Source of the DNA: an uncultured Desulfobacterales bacterium
Lineage (GTDB): Bacteria > Desulfobacterota > Desulfobulbia > Desulfobulbales > Desulfocapsaceae
DNA: 64,000 nt
Direction: 5' to 3'
Assembly: GCA_937915545.1 (NCBI GenBank)
Contig: CALGIJ010000016.1
Location: 1 to 64,000 of the forward strand
Shown here one piece after another: positions 1 through 9,963 of the stretch (its first letter is position 1; each line of letters starts with the position of its first letter). The notes beneath the pieces were generated by a model. It was given only the letters and a program-made list of their open reading frames with translations. It was not told the DNA's origin and made no database searches. The position numbers were made by a program, and so were the translations under genes.

Positions 1-2
1 CT

Positions 3-80
3 GCGCCGGTCGCGGCGGGTGCTGCTCAGGGCGAGGTCCCTGGCGCGGGCCAGGCCGAGGCGCAAGGGGCAGGGAAATAA
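3..80 (+). CDS. Possible C-terminal tail of a protein cut by the window start
   Basis: This frame is open from the left edge and ends at a TAA at 78-80. It encodes about 25 residues rich in Ala, Gly, Gln and Glu, like a low-complexity C-terminal tail. Other frames are also open over this short GC-rich stretch, so the call is weak and no function can be given. It would lie just upstream of queC on the same strand. Confidence 0.25.
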   Translation, partial: APVAAGAAQGEVPGAGQAEAQGAGK

Positions 81-181
81 AATCCTCCCCTTTTGGCGGA
101 GAATCTGCTATATGCTGGGCGCTCGTCGCCCGCTCCACACCGGTCGCGGACCTACCCGGTTGACAAAAACAAGGACACCCC

Positions 182-889
182 ATGAAGACCATTGTCGTCT
201 GCTCCGGCGGACTTGATTCCGTCGTCCTCGCCCATAAGGCGGCGGCCGAAGAAGAGCTGCTGGCGCTGCTCTCCTTCGACTACGGTCAGCGCCATAAAAA
301 AGAGCTGCAGTTTGCCGGGGAGTGCGCCGTGCGGCTGGGCGTTCCCCACCTGCTGCTCGATATCTCCTCCCTCGGCCTCCTGCTCTCCGGCTCCGCCCTC
401 ACCGACGAGGTGGCTGTACCGGAGGGGCACTACGCCGAGGCCACCATGAAGACGACGGTGGTGCCCAACCGCAATGCGGTGATGCTGGCCATGGCCTTCG
501 CCCTCGGCGCCGCCCGCGGCGCCGAGGCGGTGGCGGTGGCAGTGCACGGCGGCGACCACTTCATCTACCCCGACTGCCGCCCGGAGTTCGTCGAGGCCTT
601 CCAGCGCATGGAGGACCTCGCTCTCGACGGGGTCGCCAGCCTCAGCCTGCTGACTCCCTTCGTGCACGCCAGCAAGGCCGATATCGTCACCGTCGGCGCC
701 CGCCTGGCGGTGCCCTTTGCGCGCACCTGGTCCTGCTACCAGGGCGGCGAGGTGCACTGCGGCCGCTGCGGCACCTGTGTCGAGCGGCTCGAAGCCTTCT
801 CCCTGGCCGAGATCGACGATCCCACCGTCTACGAGGACGACACCTTCTGGCGCCAGGCGGTGGCCGCCGCCAGAGGGGAGGGGGCTTGA
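182..889 (+). CDS. queC: 7-cyano-7-deazaguanine synthase QueC
   Basis: QueC converts 7-carboxy-7-deazaguanine to preQ0 with ATP and ammonia in cytosolic queuosine biosynthesis. The 235-residue product has the PP-loop motif SGGLDS at residues 8-13. Four zinc-ligand cysteines lie near the C terminus (C185, C193, C196, C199, within CYQGGEVHCGRCGTC), as expected for the family, and the length is typical. The ATG follows an AAGGA ribosome-binding site. It is the first gene of a tight queC-queD-queE-queF operon, with queD starting one base after its stop. No preQ1 riboswitch was recognised in the leader. Confidence 0.97.
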   Translation: MKTIVVCSGGLDSVVLAHKAAAEEELLALLSFDYGQRHKKELQFAGECAVRLGVPHLLLDISSLGLLLSGSALTDEVAVPEGHYAEATMKTTVVPNRNAVMLAMAFALGAARGAEAVAVAVHGGDHFIYPDCRPEFVEAFQRMEDLALDGVASLSLLTPFVHASKADIVTVGARLAVPFARTWSCYQGGEVHCGRCGTCVERLEAFSLAEIDDPTVYEDDTFWRQAVAAARGEGA

Positions 890-890
890 G

Positions 891-1247
891 ATGTACACCA
901 TCACCAAGGAATTCTCCTTCTCGGCTTCGCATACCCTGTGCGGCTTGCCCCCAGGGCACCCCTGCGCGCGGCTTCATGGTCACAACTACCGGGTTCAGGT
1001 GGAACTGCGGGCCGCGACCCTGGTCCCCCCCGGCTTCGTCCGTGACTACCGCGAGCTGAATCGGTTCCGCGACTACCTCGACGCCGAGGTCGACCATCGC
1101 CACCTCAACGACCTCTTCGGCGACGAGGGGGTCACCGCCGAGGTGCTGGCCGAGCGCTTTTACACCTGGTGCCGCCAGCTGTGGCCGGAGGTGAGCGCGG
1201 TGCGCGTCAGCGAGACCGACAAGACCTGGGCGGAGTATCGGCCGTGA
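891..1247 (+). CDS. queD: 6-carboxy-5,6,7,8-tetrahydropterin synthase QueD
   Basis: QueD makes 6-carboxytetrahydropterin from dihydroneopterin triphosphate, the first committed step to preQ0. The 118-residue protein has the family pattern: an early zinc His in FSASHTL, the catalytic Cys and zinc pair in PCARLHGHNY, a second catalytic region EVDHRHLND, and a C-terminal ETDKTW segment carrying the substrate-binding Glu. The start at 891 sits behind a purine-rich GAGGGGAGGGGG site inside the end of queC. The stop overlaps the queE GTG start (GTGA), implying translational coupling. No GTP cyclohydrolase gene is in the window. Confidence 0.96.
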   Translation: MYTITKEFSFSASHTLCGLPPGHPCARLHGHNYRVQVELRAATLVPPGFVRDYRELNRFRDYLDAEVDHRHLNDLFGDEGVTAEVLAERFYTWCRQLWPEVSAVRVSETDKTWAEYRP

Positions 1248-1957
1248 CGGGCTCAGCGCTCATCGAGGTGTGCGAGATTTTCGGGCCGACCATTCAGGGC
1301 GAGGGCGCCCTGCTTGGCCTGCCGACGGTCTTCGTGCGCACCGGCGGCTGCGACTATCGCTGCCGCTGGTGCGACACCCCCTATGCCGTCGACCCGGCCT
1401 ACCGCCGCCACTGGACGGCGATGAGCGCGACGGAAATCTTCGCCGAGGTGCGCCACCTCTCCGGCGACCGCCCCCTGACCGTTTCGCTGTCCGGGGGCAA
1501 TCCCGCTCTGCAGCCCCTGGAAGGGCTCATCGCCCTGGGCCGCGCCGCCGGTTACCGCTTCGCCCTGGAGACCCAGGGCAGCGTTGCGCGGCCGTGGTTC
1601 GCGCAGCTCGAGGTGCTGGTCCTCAGCCCCAAGCCGCCCTCGAGCGGCATGGACTGCGACCGCGAAGCCCTCGCGGCCGCCATCGAAGCGGCGGGCGGGG
1701 CGGCGGTGAGCCTCAAATTCGTCGTCCATGACGACGACGACTACCTCTTCGCCCGCGAGGTAGCGGCCTGCTTCCCCCGGCTGCCGGTGTGCCTGCAGCC
1801 CTGCAACGACAAGCCACGTCTGCCGGGCCGGCGTGGCGAAGTGGATCTCGAGCGGCTGCGGCGGCTCATCGCCAAGACCCTCAGCGACGGCTGGTACGAG
1901 GCGCGGGTGCTGCCTCAGCTCCATGTGCTGCTGTGGGGCAACGAACGCGGCCGCTAG
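1244..1957 (+). CDS. queE: 7-carboxy-7-deazaguanine synthase QueE (radical SAM)
   Basis: QueE is a radical SAM enzyme that contracts 6-carboxytetrahydropterin to 7-carboxy-7-deazaguanine. The product is 237 residues if translation starts at the GTG at 1244, which shares GTGA with the queD stop. An upstream in-frame start at 1169 would add 25 residues overlapping queD and lacking family character. The N terminus reads EIFGPTIQGEG, the QueE signature, and the cluster-binding motif is CDYRCRWC (C36, C40, C43; CX3CX2C). The downstream SLSGGNPALQ segment matches the SAM-binding GGE-like region, with Asn replacing the usual Glu. The length is normal. Confidence 0.95.
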   Translation: MTGSALIEVCEIFGPTIQGEGALLGLPTVFVRTGGCDYRCRWCDTPYAVDPAYRRHWTAMSATEIFAEVRHLSGDRPLTVSLSGGNPALQPLEGLIALGRAAGYRFALETQGSVARPWFAQLEVLVLSPKPPSSGMDCDREALAAAIEAAGGAAVSLKFVVHDDDDYLFAREVAACFPRLPVCLQPCNDKPRLPGRRGEVDLERLRRLIAKTLSDGWYEARVLPQLHVLLWGNERGR

Positions 1958-1980
1958 GCCACCCGGTTAAGGAGGATATC

Positions 1981-2448
1981 ATGAGCGACACGAATATCTA
2001 CGGCCACCTCACCCAGCTCGGCGGCAGCGCCCCCCTGCCGGACAGCCCACAGCAGGCGGTGCTTGAGCGGGTCGCCAACCCGCAGCAGGGCGTACTCTAC
2101 CTGGTGCGCTTCACCGCCCCGGAGTTCACCTCGCTCTGCCCGATCACCGGCCAGCCCGATTTCGCGCAACTGGTGCTCGACTATGTGCCCGGCAAGTGGC
2201 TGGTGGAGAGCAAGTCCCTCAAGCTCTATCTCGGCTCCTTCCGCAACCACGGCGCCTTCCACGAGGACTGCACGGTGTCCATCGCGCGCCGCCTACAGGA
2301 ACTCCTCGAGCCGCAGTGGCTGCGGCTCGGCGGCTACTGGTACCCGCGCGGCGGCATGCCCATCGACGTCTTCTACCAGAGCGGCGCGCCGCCGTCGGGG
2401 CTGTGGCTGCCCGATCAGGGCGTGGCCCCCTATCGTGGCCGCGGCTGA
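1981..2448 (+). CDS. queF: NADPH-dependent preQ0 reductase QueF
   Basis: QueF reduces the nitrile of preQ0 to the aminomethyl of preQ1, the last free-base step of queuosine synthesis. The 155-residue length matches the short unimodular (YkvM-type) class. The catalytic Cys is C53 in SLCPITGQPDF with D60 following, and the NADPH-binding segment ESKSLKLYLGSFRNHG is intact. A strong AAGGAGG site precedes the ATG by the normal distance. With queC, queD and queE it completes the preQ1 pathway apart from GTP cyclohydrolase. Tgt and QueA/QueG genes are not in the window. Confidence 0.96.
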   Translation: MSDTNIYGHLTQLGGSAPLPDSPQQAVLERVANPQQGVLYLVRFTAPEFTSLCPITGQPDFAQLVLDYVPGKWLVESKSLKLYLGSFRNHGAFHEDCTVSIARRLQELLEPQWLRLGGYWYPRGGMPIDVFYQSGAPPSGLWLPDQGVAPYRGRG

Positions 2449-2456
2449 GGACGGTG

Positions 2457-2816
2457 ATGGCTGGTAAAAAAGATTCCGTTCCGGTCTACTCCACCGAACT
2501 CGGCAGGCTCTGTCCGGGTTGCGGCAAAGCGAAAGCGGCCTGCGTCTGCCGCGCCGCCATCGGGACTGGCGGGGGCGGTGGCGCGATCCGTGTCAGCCGT
2601 GAGACCAAGGGCAGGAAGGGCAAGGGGGTGACGATAATCAGCGGTTTGCCCCTGCACGGAGAAGCCCTCGAGCAACTCGCCTCCGAGCTGAAGAAGCGCT
2701 GCGGCTGCGGCGGCACCGTCAAGGAGGGCCGCATCGAGATCCAGGGCGAGCACCGCGATCTCTTGCTGCAGGAGCTGGCCAGGCGAGGCTTGCCCGGCAA
2801 ACGCGTCGGCGGCTGA
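2457..2816 (+). CDS. SUI1/YciH-like translation initiation factor homologue
   Basis: The 119-residue protein is a bacterial SUI1 (eIF1-like, YciH) family member. The N terminus has a putative zinc knuckle (LCPGCGKAKAACVC, two CxxC-like pairs). The C-terminal part carries the SUI1 core: VSRETKGRKGKGVTIISGLPL, then KKRCGCGGTVKEG and a closing EIQGEHRD. In E. coli YciH has been linked to inhibition of translation initiation under stress; that role is inferred here only by homology. The gene starts nine bases after queF and is probably in the same transcript, putting a translation-linked protein next to tRNA-modification genes. Confidence 0.9.
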   Translation: MAGKKDSVPVYSTELGRLCPGCGKAKAACVCRAAIGTGGGGGAIRVSRETKGRKGKGVTIISGLPLHGEALEQLASELKKRCGCGGTVKEGRIEIQGEHRDLLLQELARRGLPGKRVGG

Positions 2817-2930
2817 GGTTTTCCACTGGACCGCGGCCGTCGTCTGAGGTAGTGTAAGAGTATGGGGCGAGCCGACCCGGGGCCTTCGGTACCCGTGGAT
2901 CCCGCCGGAAACTCACGCCAGCAAAGCGCC

Positions 2931-3362
2931 ATGACTCGTCCGTTCGCCGTTCTCTTCCTGCCGTTTGTCGCCCTCTCCCTGATGCTTGGCGGCGCCGCCG
3001 TCGCCAGCGAGGTCGACCATAGCCTCATCCCCCCTTATGTGCTGCGCGGTCTCGAGGACTACAAGGCCAATGGGTATGCCTCGGCGGTGCGCACCTGGCT
3101 GGCCGAATCGCCCTTCGAGGCGGCCTCCACCCTGGCCTCGAATATCGCGCTGTTCAAGAACATCGAGATGCTCGCCGGCAAGTACCGCTCCTACGACGTC
3201 CTGCTCACCCAGGAGAACCCCTCGGCCAACCTCGTCTATGTGCGCATGAACTACGAGCGGTTTCCCGGCTATATCCTCTTTACCTCGCAGCGCCGCAACG
3301 ACCGCTGGGTGCTGGCCAAGATCGACCTGCACAAAAAGCAACGGCTCGGCCAGCTGCGTTGA
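2931..3362 (+). CDS. Secreted hypothetical protein, 143 aa
   Basis: I do not recognise this protein. It begins with a clear Sec signal peptide of about 24 residues (hydrophobic core FLPFVALSLMLGG, likely cleavage after AVAS). The mature part is a compact 120-residue domain, PYVLRGLEDYKANGYASAVR onward, ending in Lys/Arg-rich KIDLHKKQRLGQLR. The opening resembles the small periplasmic proteins that handle a single TPR-like helix pair, but no family can be named. The start at 2931 is chosen because residues encoded upstream lack coding character and the signal peptide begins there. A terminator hairpin follows at 3463-3483, making this a single-gene unit or the end of the que transcript. Confidence 0.75.
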   Translation: MTRPFAVLFLPFVALSLMLGGAAVASEVDHSLIPPYVLRGLEDYKANGYASAVRTWLAESPFEAASTLASNIALFKNIEMLAGKYRSYDVLLTQENPSANLVYVRMNYERFPGYILFTSQRRNDRWVLAKIDLHKKQRLGQLR

Positions 3363-3462
3363 GGTCGGTGAGGGCTGGCTGGCGTGGAATGACATGGTGT
3401 CTGTCCCTGCGGCCGCCGGGCTGTTGCCCGGGTCGGCAGGAGGCAGGAGAGAAGGCGTGTAC

Positions 3463-3483
3463 GGGGCCGTCAGGCCCCTTTTT
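3463..3483 (+). terminator. Rho-independent terminator
   Basis: A perfect 6-bp stem GGGGCC/GGCCCC with a 4-nt GTCA loop is followed immediately by five T residues. It lies 100 bp after the stop of the secreted 143-residue protein and would terminate its transcript before the next gene. Confidence 0.75.
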
Positions 3484-3509
3484 CAATGGCTGTAATGAGG
3501 AGGTGCCCT

Positions 3510-4319
3510 ATGTCCAGTGTGCGTAAAGGATGGCGAGCCGTAACGGTTTCTGTGGTGGCTGCCGGGCTGTTATCGACCTCGGCTGGCCCGGTTTTTTGCA
3601 GGGACATGTCGGACTCCGGCGACCGCTATCGCCATGACCAGCCCAACCTCAAGGTTACCGTGGGGCGTCCCTTGCCCCCGGGAGTGCCACTGCCACGGGT
3701 GGAAGTCGAGGTCTCCCGCGACCGCTACGGCCGCGACTATCGCCCGCCGCGGCGTCATGATTACGATCGCTACCGCTATGACTGGCGGCGTGACTACTAT
3801 CGCCACTACTACCGTCCGCACGGCCACTACTACCCCTCGCTGCCCACCGGCTTTCTTTCCCTGAGCCTCCCCGGTGGCCTCTTCTACTATCATATGGGGA
3901 CCTACTACCGCCCATCCGATGGCGGCTATGTCGCCGTACCCGCCCCTCTCGGAGCACGCATCCGCGTCCTGCCGGAGAACTGTTCCCCCTTCTACGTCGA
4001 CGGGCGCCGCTACTTCGTCTGCGACGAGGTCTACTACCGGCCGGATGGCGACGACTACGTGGTTATCGAGCGTCCCTCACGGCCCGACTTCCGCGTCGAA
4101 GTCGGTGACGAGGTGCGCATCAACGCCGACTTCCTCAATATGCGCTCAGGGCCAGGGCAGAGTCATCGCGTGGTCGGCCAGCTCTACCGCGGCGATGTGG
4201 TCGAGGTCGGTGCTATTGAGGGCGACTGGTACTATGTCGGCCTCTCCGACAAGATCTACGGCTGGGTCAAGCGCGAGTACACGACCCTCTACCGGGCCAG
4301 CGACGAGGTCAAGGGCTGA
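3510..4319 (+). CDS. Secreted DUF6515-like protein with C-terminal SH3 domain
   Basis: The 269-residue product has a signal sequence (about residues 1-30). A long segment rich in Tyr, Arg, Asp and His follows (about residues 55-115). Next is a region GTYYRPSDGGYVAVPAPLGA and a second copy of the YYRPDGDDYVV pattern, as in DUF6515 proteins. A bacterial SH3 domain occupies about residues 200-265 (LNMRSGPGQSHRVVGQLYRG to YGWVKREY). SH3b domains usually bind cell-wall or surface ligands, so an envelope role is inferred. The ATG at 3510 is preferred over 3486 because AGGAGG lies at the right distance. The charged, aromatic segment is compositionally unusual. Confidence 0.8.
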   Translation: MSSVRKGWRAVTVSVVAAGLLSTSAGPVFCRDMSDSGDRYRHDQPNLKVTVGRPLPPGVPLPRVEVEVSRDRYGRDYRPPRRHDYDRYRYDWRRDYYRHYYRPHGHYYPSLPTGFLSLSLPGGLFYYHMGTYYRPSDGGYVAVPAPLGARIRVLPENCSPFYVDGRRYFVCDEVYYRPDGDDYVVIERPSRPDFRVEVGDEVRINADFLNMRSGPGQSHRVVGQLYRGDVVEVGAIEGDWYYVGLSDKIYGWVKREYTTLYRASDEVKG

Positions 4320-4470
4320 GCCTCCCACTGCTCCGGGGCCCCTTTCGCCACGGAGCGTCGGCGGCAGCCTTGGCGGGGCTGTAGGCGCTGCCAACCGCAG
4401 GCCCCGCCGGATCTTTCCGCGCACTTTCGTGCCGCGGCCTGTCATCAACTCGCGGAGCCTCGCTGCGGCC

Positions 4471-5253
4471 TCAATATTTCTGCCACTTCCGGTCGATGGC
4501 GGCGAAGGTGCCGTTGGCGATCAAGGTTTCCGTCGCCCGCTGCAGCGAGGCGAGGGTTTTTTCGTCAACGCTGCGGCTCACCGCGAAATAGAGCGGCGCC
4601 GAGCTGACGATGAAAGGGTGGATGGCGAGGCCGGCGAACTCCGGCTGGTGGCGGATCTTGTGCGCGGCGATATGCCGCTGCTCGACAAAGGCGAAGAGTC
4701 TCCTGTTGTTCATCATCTCCGCCAGGGTGGAGCGGGCGAAGGTGAAGCTGGCCTGGAAGCCCGGGTCCTTCTCCAGGCGCAGGTTGAACTCGTCGCCATA
4801 AGAGGCGTCGCGTTCGATTCCGACCTGCAGGCCGCGCGCCCTGCTCTGGGTGATGAGCTGCTGCAGGTTGCCGATGGGGACCTCACGGTCCTCGGCGCGC
4901 ACCACCAGCACCATCTCCTCGCCTGCGTAGGGGCCGAGAAAGTGCATGGCCTTTTCCCGCTCGGCGGTTTTGGAGAGCTCGGCCATGATGGTGCATTCGC
5001 CGCTCTTCAGGCTGGCCAGCGCCCGCGACCAGGGCAGGTCGACAAAACGTAAGGGAAGGCCACTCTCCTTGGCCAGGGCCTGGTAGAAATCGACGTTCAT
5101 GCCCTGCCACTGCCCCTTCTCCTGCCAGGATGCCGGAGGCCAGTCGGCCACCCGGGCAATCAGCGCTGTCGGTTCCGCCTTGGCGGGGGCGTCGCAGATT
5201 GACAGGGAAAAAAGGGTGGCGAGCAGCAGGGCAAGGGCGGACGACAGGTTCAT
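4471..5253 (-). CDS. Periplasmic solute-binding protein, amino-acid type (SBP_bac_3)
   Basis: The 260-residue protein has a signal peptide (MNLSSALALLLATLFSLSIC, cleavage near KAEP) followed by a type 2 periplasmic-binding fold. WPPASWQEKGQWQGMNVDFY and the TIMAELSKTAEREKAMHFLGPY segment match the extracellular solute-binding protein family 3. No permease or ATPase lies nearby, so it is either an orphan binding protein or a signalling receptor rather than part of a local ABC operon. Translation probably starts at 5253, where the signal peptide begins. The next Met upstream adds 28 residues with no coding character. It is convergent with the SH3-domain gene. Confidence 0.85.
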   Translation of the reverse strand: MNLSSALALLLATLFSLSICDAPAKAEPTALIARVADWPPASWQEKGQWQGMNVDFYQALAKESGLPLRFVDLPWSRALASLKSGECTIMAELSKTAEREKAMHFLGPYAGEEMVLVVRAEDREVPIGNLQQLITQSRARGLQVGIERDASYGDEFNLRLEKDPGFQASFTFARSTLAEMMNNRRLFAFVEQRHIAAHKIRHQPEFAGLAIHPFIVSSAPLYFAVSRSVDEKTLASLQRATETLIANGTFAAIDRKWQKY

Positions 5254-5421
5254 CAAGACCTCTTCAACGGGTTGCGGGCGATACCTGCCCGGTCGGTAGG
5301 AGCTGGCCAGTAGCAGGCGGCCTCGTGCCGGCGCCATGGCAGCGGTTGTTCGCGCAAGCTTTTTGGGACAGCGGAGGGGCGCGGTCCCCCCGCCGTCGTG
5401 AGGCGGCGTTCTCCGGCCGTT

Positions 5422-6861
5422 TCAAGGCTGGCGGCTGAGCCGCTCGACTACCTGGCCATGATGGTCGACGAGAATGACCTCCATCTCCATGCGGCCGATG
5501 GCGTGGGTGGAGCAGCTCAGGCAGGGATCGAACATCCTGATGCCGTGTTCGATGCGGTTCAGGATGCCCTCATCGGCGGTGCCGTTGGTGATGTAGGCGG
5601 CAGCGATCTGCTGCACGGTACGGTTCATCGCCAGGTTGTTCTGCCCGGTGGCGACGATGAGGTTGGCTTTCTCGAGGATGCCGTTTTCGTCGACGTGGTA
5701 TTCGTGGAACAGGGTGCCGCGCGGCGCCTCGCTGACGCCGATGCCGATCAGCTGGTTGACTCCGGCCTCGCTGCGCACCCGGGTCGAGGTGATATCGTCG
5801 TTGTCCAGGGTCTCCTCGATCTTCTCCAGGGAAAAGAGGATCTCGATGAGGCGCGCGTAGTGGGAGTGGAAGGTGCTCGCCACCGGCTTGCCCCGCTCGC
5901 CGAGACGGCGGAACTGGCGCAGTTCGCGGTCGGCGCGGGGAGTACCGGCGAAGTCGCAGATATTGAGGCGCGCCAGCGGGCCGACGCGATACATGCCGGC
6001 CTCGTCGGCATAGCCGAGCGGCAGGTAGTAGGGGAACTTGAGATAGGTCCACGGCTCCACCGCCTCGGCGATGATGGTCCGGTACCGCGCCGGGTCGATG
6101 CCTTCTTCAAGCAGCTTCCCTTCGCTGTCCATGACCCTGAGGACCCCGTCATAGTGCTCGAGGCCGCCGTCAGGCGTCACCAGACCGGCGAACAGGCTCG
6201 GGAAATTCCCGTAGACGGCGATTTCCCCGGCAAACGACTCGAAGGTGTCCTTGAGCAGGTTGAGGGCGATCTCAATGATGTCGAAGGCGTCCGGCAGCAT
6301 GCGCTTGATGTGCGAGCGATCGTCGGCGGAGAGTGGCCGGCGGACGCCACCCGGCACTGCCCACGAGGGGTGCACGCTCTTGCCACCCAGGGTGCGAATG
6401 ATTTCCTGGCCGATCTGCCGCAGGCGGATGCCGTTGCGGGCGATCTCGGGATAGGCCTCGATGAGGCCGGCGATGTTGCGCGCCGCCGCAGGGCTCTCCA
6501 TGCCGAGGAGCAGGTCCGGGGCGCTGAGGTGAAAAAAGCTCAACGCGTGGCTCTGCACCAGCTGCGCCCAGTTCATCAGGCGGCGCAGCTTGTTGGCGGC
6601 GGGCGGGATCTTCACCCCGAGGATGGCGTCGCCGGCCTTGGCCGAGGCCAGCAGGTGGCTGACCGGGCAGATACCGCAGATGCGCGCGGTGATACCCGGC
6701 ATCTCCCAGAAACTTCGCCCTTCGCAAAATTTCTCGAAGCCCCGGAACTCGGTGACGTGGAAGCGGGCGTCGTCGACGAGGCCGTGGTCGTTCAAGCGGA
6801 TGGTGATCTTGGCGTGCCCCTCGATACGGGTCACGGGGTCTATGGTAACCGTTCGGCCCAT
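5422..6861 (-). CDS. hoxH: Bidirectional NiFe hydrogenase large subunit HoxH
   Basis: HoxH carries the NiFe(CN)2CO active site of the cytosolic NAD(P)-linked group 3d hydrogenase. The 479-residue protein shows the L1 nickel motif RICGICPVSH (C62, C65) and the L5 motif DPCLSCSTHA (C447, C450, H453). After the L5 His come 26 residues that a maturation endopeptidase would be expected to remove. All four Ni-ligand cysteines are present, so the enzyme looks functional. It is the last gene of hoxEFUYH, with a GGAG ribosome-binding site. The hyp and hoxW maturation genes are not in the window and must be elsewhere. Confidence 0.95.
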   Translation of the reverse strand: MGRTVTIDPVTRIEGHAKITIRLNDHGLVDDARFHVTEFRGFEKFCEGRSFWEMPGITARICGICPVSHLLASAKAGDAILGVKIPPAANKLRRLMNWAQLVQSHALSFFHLSAPDLLLGMESPAAARNIAGLIEAYPEIARNGIRLRQIGQEIIRTLGGKSVHPSWAVPGGVRRPLSADDRSHIKRMLPDAFDIIEIALNLLKDTFESFAGEIAVYGNFPSLFAGLVTPDGGLEHYDGVLRVMDSEGKLLEEGIDPARYRTIIAEAVEPWTYLKFPYYLPLGYADEAGMYRVGPLARLNICDFAGTPRADRELRQFRRLGERGKPVASTFHSHYARLIEILFSLEKIEETLDNDDITSTRVRSEAGVNQLIGIGVSEAPRGTLFHEYHVDENGILEKANLIVATGQNNLAMNRTVQQIAAAYITNGTADEGILNRIEHGIRMFDPCLSCSTHAIGRMEMEVILVDHHGQVVERLSRQP

Positions 6862-6924
6862 GATAGGCGTTCTCCTGCAGAGGTGTGGCGGTGAGGATGG
6901 GGCGTCACTTTCCCGTCCCCGAGC

Positions 6925-7482
6925 TCAGCCGAAGTATCTCATCTCCTGTTTCAGACGCACCGGCGCCCCGTGCAGCAGGGCACTGACCGCCTCCCAGATG
7001 GCATCGGGATCGGGGGGGCAGCCGGGAATGAAGGCGTCGACCGCGATGACCTGGTGCAGGGGCAGCACCCTGGGGATCAGCGCCGGCAGGATGCCGTCCC
7101 CCTCCAGCCCGCGGGGCTCGCGGCCGGGGCCTTCGCGGTAGACCATGCTGAGCAGGTCATCCACCTTGAGGCGATTGCGCAGGCTGGTGACGTTGCCGGT
7201 CACCGCGCAATCGCCGAAGCTGACGACGATGAGGCTGCGCTCGCGGATCTGCCGCGCCAGCTCGAGGTGGTCGACATTGGCCACCGCGCCTTCGACCAGG
7301 GTGACATCGACCTGTTGCGGGAACTCCTTGATGTCGGCGATGGGGCTGTAGAGCAGGTCGGCCGCCTGGAAGAGCTCGATGAGCCGTTCGTCGAGGTCGA
7401 GCAGGCTCATATGGCAGCCTGAGCATCCGCCGAGCCAGGCGGTGGCGAAGCGTGTTTTCTTCCCGGTGACGAGCTGTGTCAT
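6925..7482 (-). CDS. hoxY: Bidirectional NiFe hydrogenase small subunit HoxY
   Basis: HoxY holds the proximal 4Fe-4S cluster that passes electrons between the NiFe site in HoxH and the HoxU clusters. The 185-residue protein has the ligands in WLGGCSGCHMSLLDLDE (C20, C23), SFGDCAVTGNV and IPGCPPDPDAIW, the usual four-Cys pattern. The length is that of the truncated group 3 small subunits, which lack a Tat signal. The frame is open further upstream but that part overlaps hoxU antisense-like sequence, so the ATG at 7482 is chosen; it lies 43 bp after the hoxU stop. Confidence 0.95.
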   Translation of the reverse strand: MTQLVTGKKTRFATAWLGGCSGCHMSLLDLDERLIELFQAADLLYSPIADIKEFPQQVDVTLVEGAVANVDHLELARQIRERSLIVVSFGDCAVTGNVTSLRNRLKVDDLLSMVYREGPGREPRGLEGDGILPALIPRVLPLHQVIAVDAFIPGCPPDPDAIWEAVSALLHGAPVRLKQEMRYFG

Positions 7483-7525
7483 GAGGTTGTTCCTTTGCTG
7501 TCGTTGTCTGCTGGAGGAGGACCGC

Positions 7526-8241
7526 TCACCACTGCCACTCCTTGCGCTCCCGGCCGTTGAGAATCCACGACAGGAAGGCGTGGCGTTTTTCCATTTCCCC
7601 GACCGAGGAGCCTTTGAAGAAGAGGGCCCCGGTCGGGCAGACCTGGACGCACTTGCCGCACGAGGTGCAGCTGACGCAGTCGCCCCACGGTCGGTTGAGC
7701 CCGGTGATAACGCGGCTGTTAGCGCCGCGGCCCATGATATCGAGGGTGTGCGCCCCCTCGACTTCGTCGCAGACGCGGACGCAGCGCTGGCAGAGGATGC
7801 AGCGGTTGTGGTCGAGGGTGAACCTGTCGTGGCTGGCGTCGAGATGAAGCTGCGGCGCCAGGTATTCATAGCGCACGTGGTCGACACCCAGCTCGGCCGC
7901 CTCGTACTGCAGCTCGCAGTGGCCGTTGGTGACGCAGACGGCGCAGGTGTGAGTGCGTTCGGAGAGCAGCAGTTCGAGGATCATGCGGCGGTAGCGTACC
8001 AGGCGTTCGCTGTGCGTGTAGACCGACATGCCCTCCTGCACCGGGGTGACGCAGGCGGCGAGCAGCTTGCTGGAGCCCTGGACCTCGACGAGGCAGAGCC
8101 GGCAGCCGCCGAGGTCGCTGACCCCCTCGAGGTGGCAGAGGGTGGGAATGTCTATCCCCTGCTCGCGGATGACCTCAAGCAATTTCTGGTCGCTGCGGGC
8201 GCTGACCAGCTCATCGTTGATGTGCAATGTGACGACCGACA

Positions 8242-8242
<1 letters not shown>
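7526..8242 (-). CDS. hoxU: Hydrogenase diaphorase iron-sulfur subunit HoxU
   Basis: HoxU is the NuoG-like electron-transfer subunit of the diaphorase half. The 238-residue protein has an N-terminal 2Fe-2S ferredoxin domain (Cys in TLCHLEGVSDLGGCRLC and LAAC). A NuoG-type His/Cys cluster motif follows (HTCAVCVTNGHCELQ). Two 4Fe-4S motifs come next, CILCQRCVRVC and CVSCTSCGKCVQVCP. Its ATG overlaps the hoxF stop by one base, so the two are translationally coupled. It links the FMN/NADH site in HoxF to HoxY. Confidence 0.95.

Positions 8243-9959
<1,717 letters not shown>

Positions 9960-9963
<4 letters not shown>

Noticed and set aside
1..181. PreQ1 riboswitch upstream of queC
   Set aside because: I could not find the short H-type pseudoknot sequence of preQ1-I or the preQ1-II pattern near the start, and a TTGACA at 160-165 is too close to the ATG to be a useful -35.
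5398..6894. 498-codon plus-strand frame opposite hoxH
   Set aside because: Shadow of the hydrogenase large subunit, with no recognisable motif.
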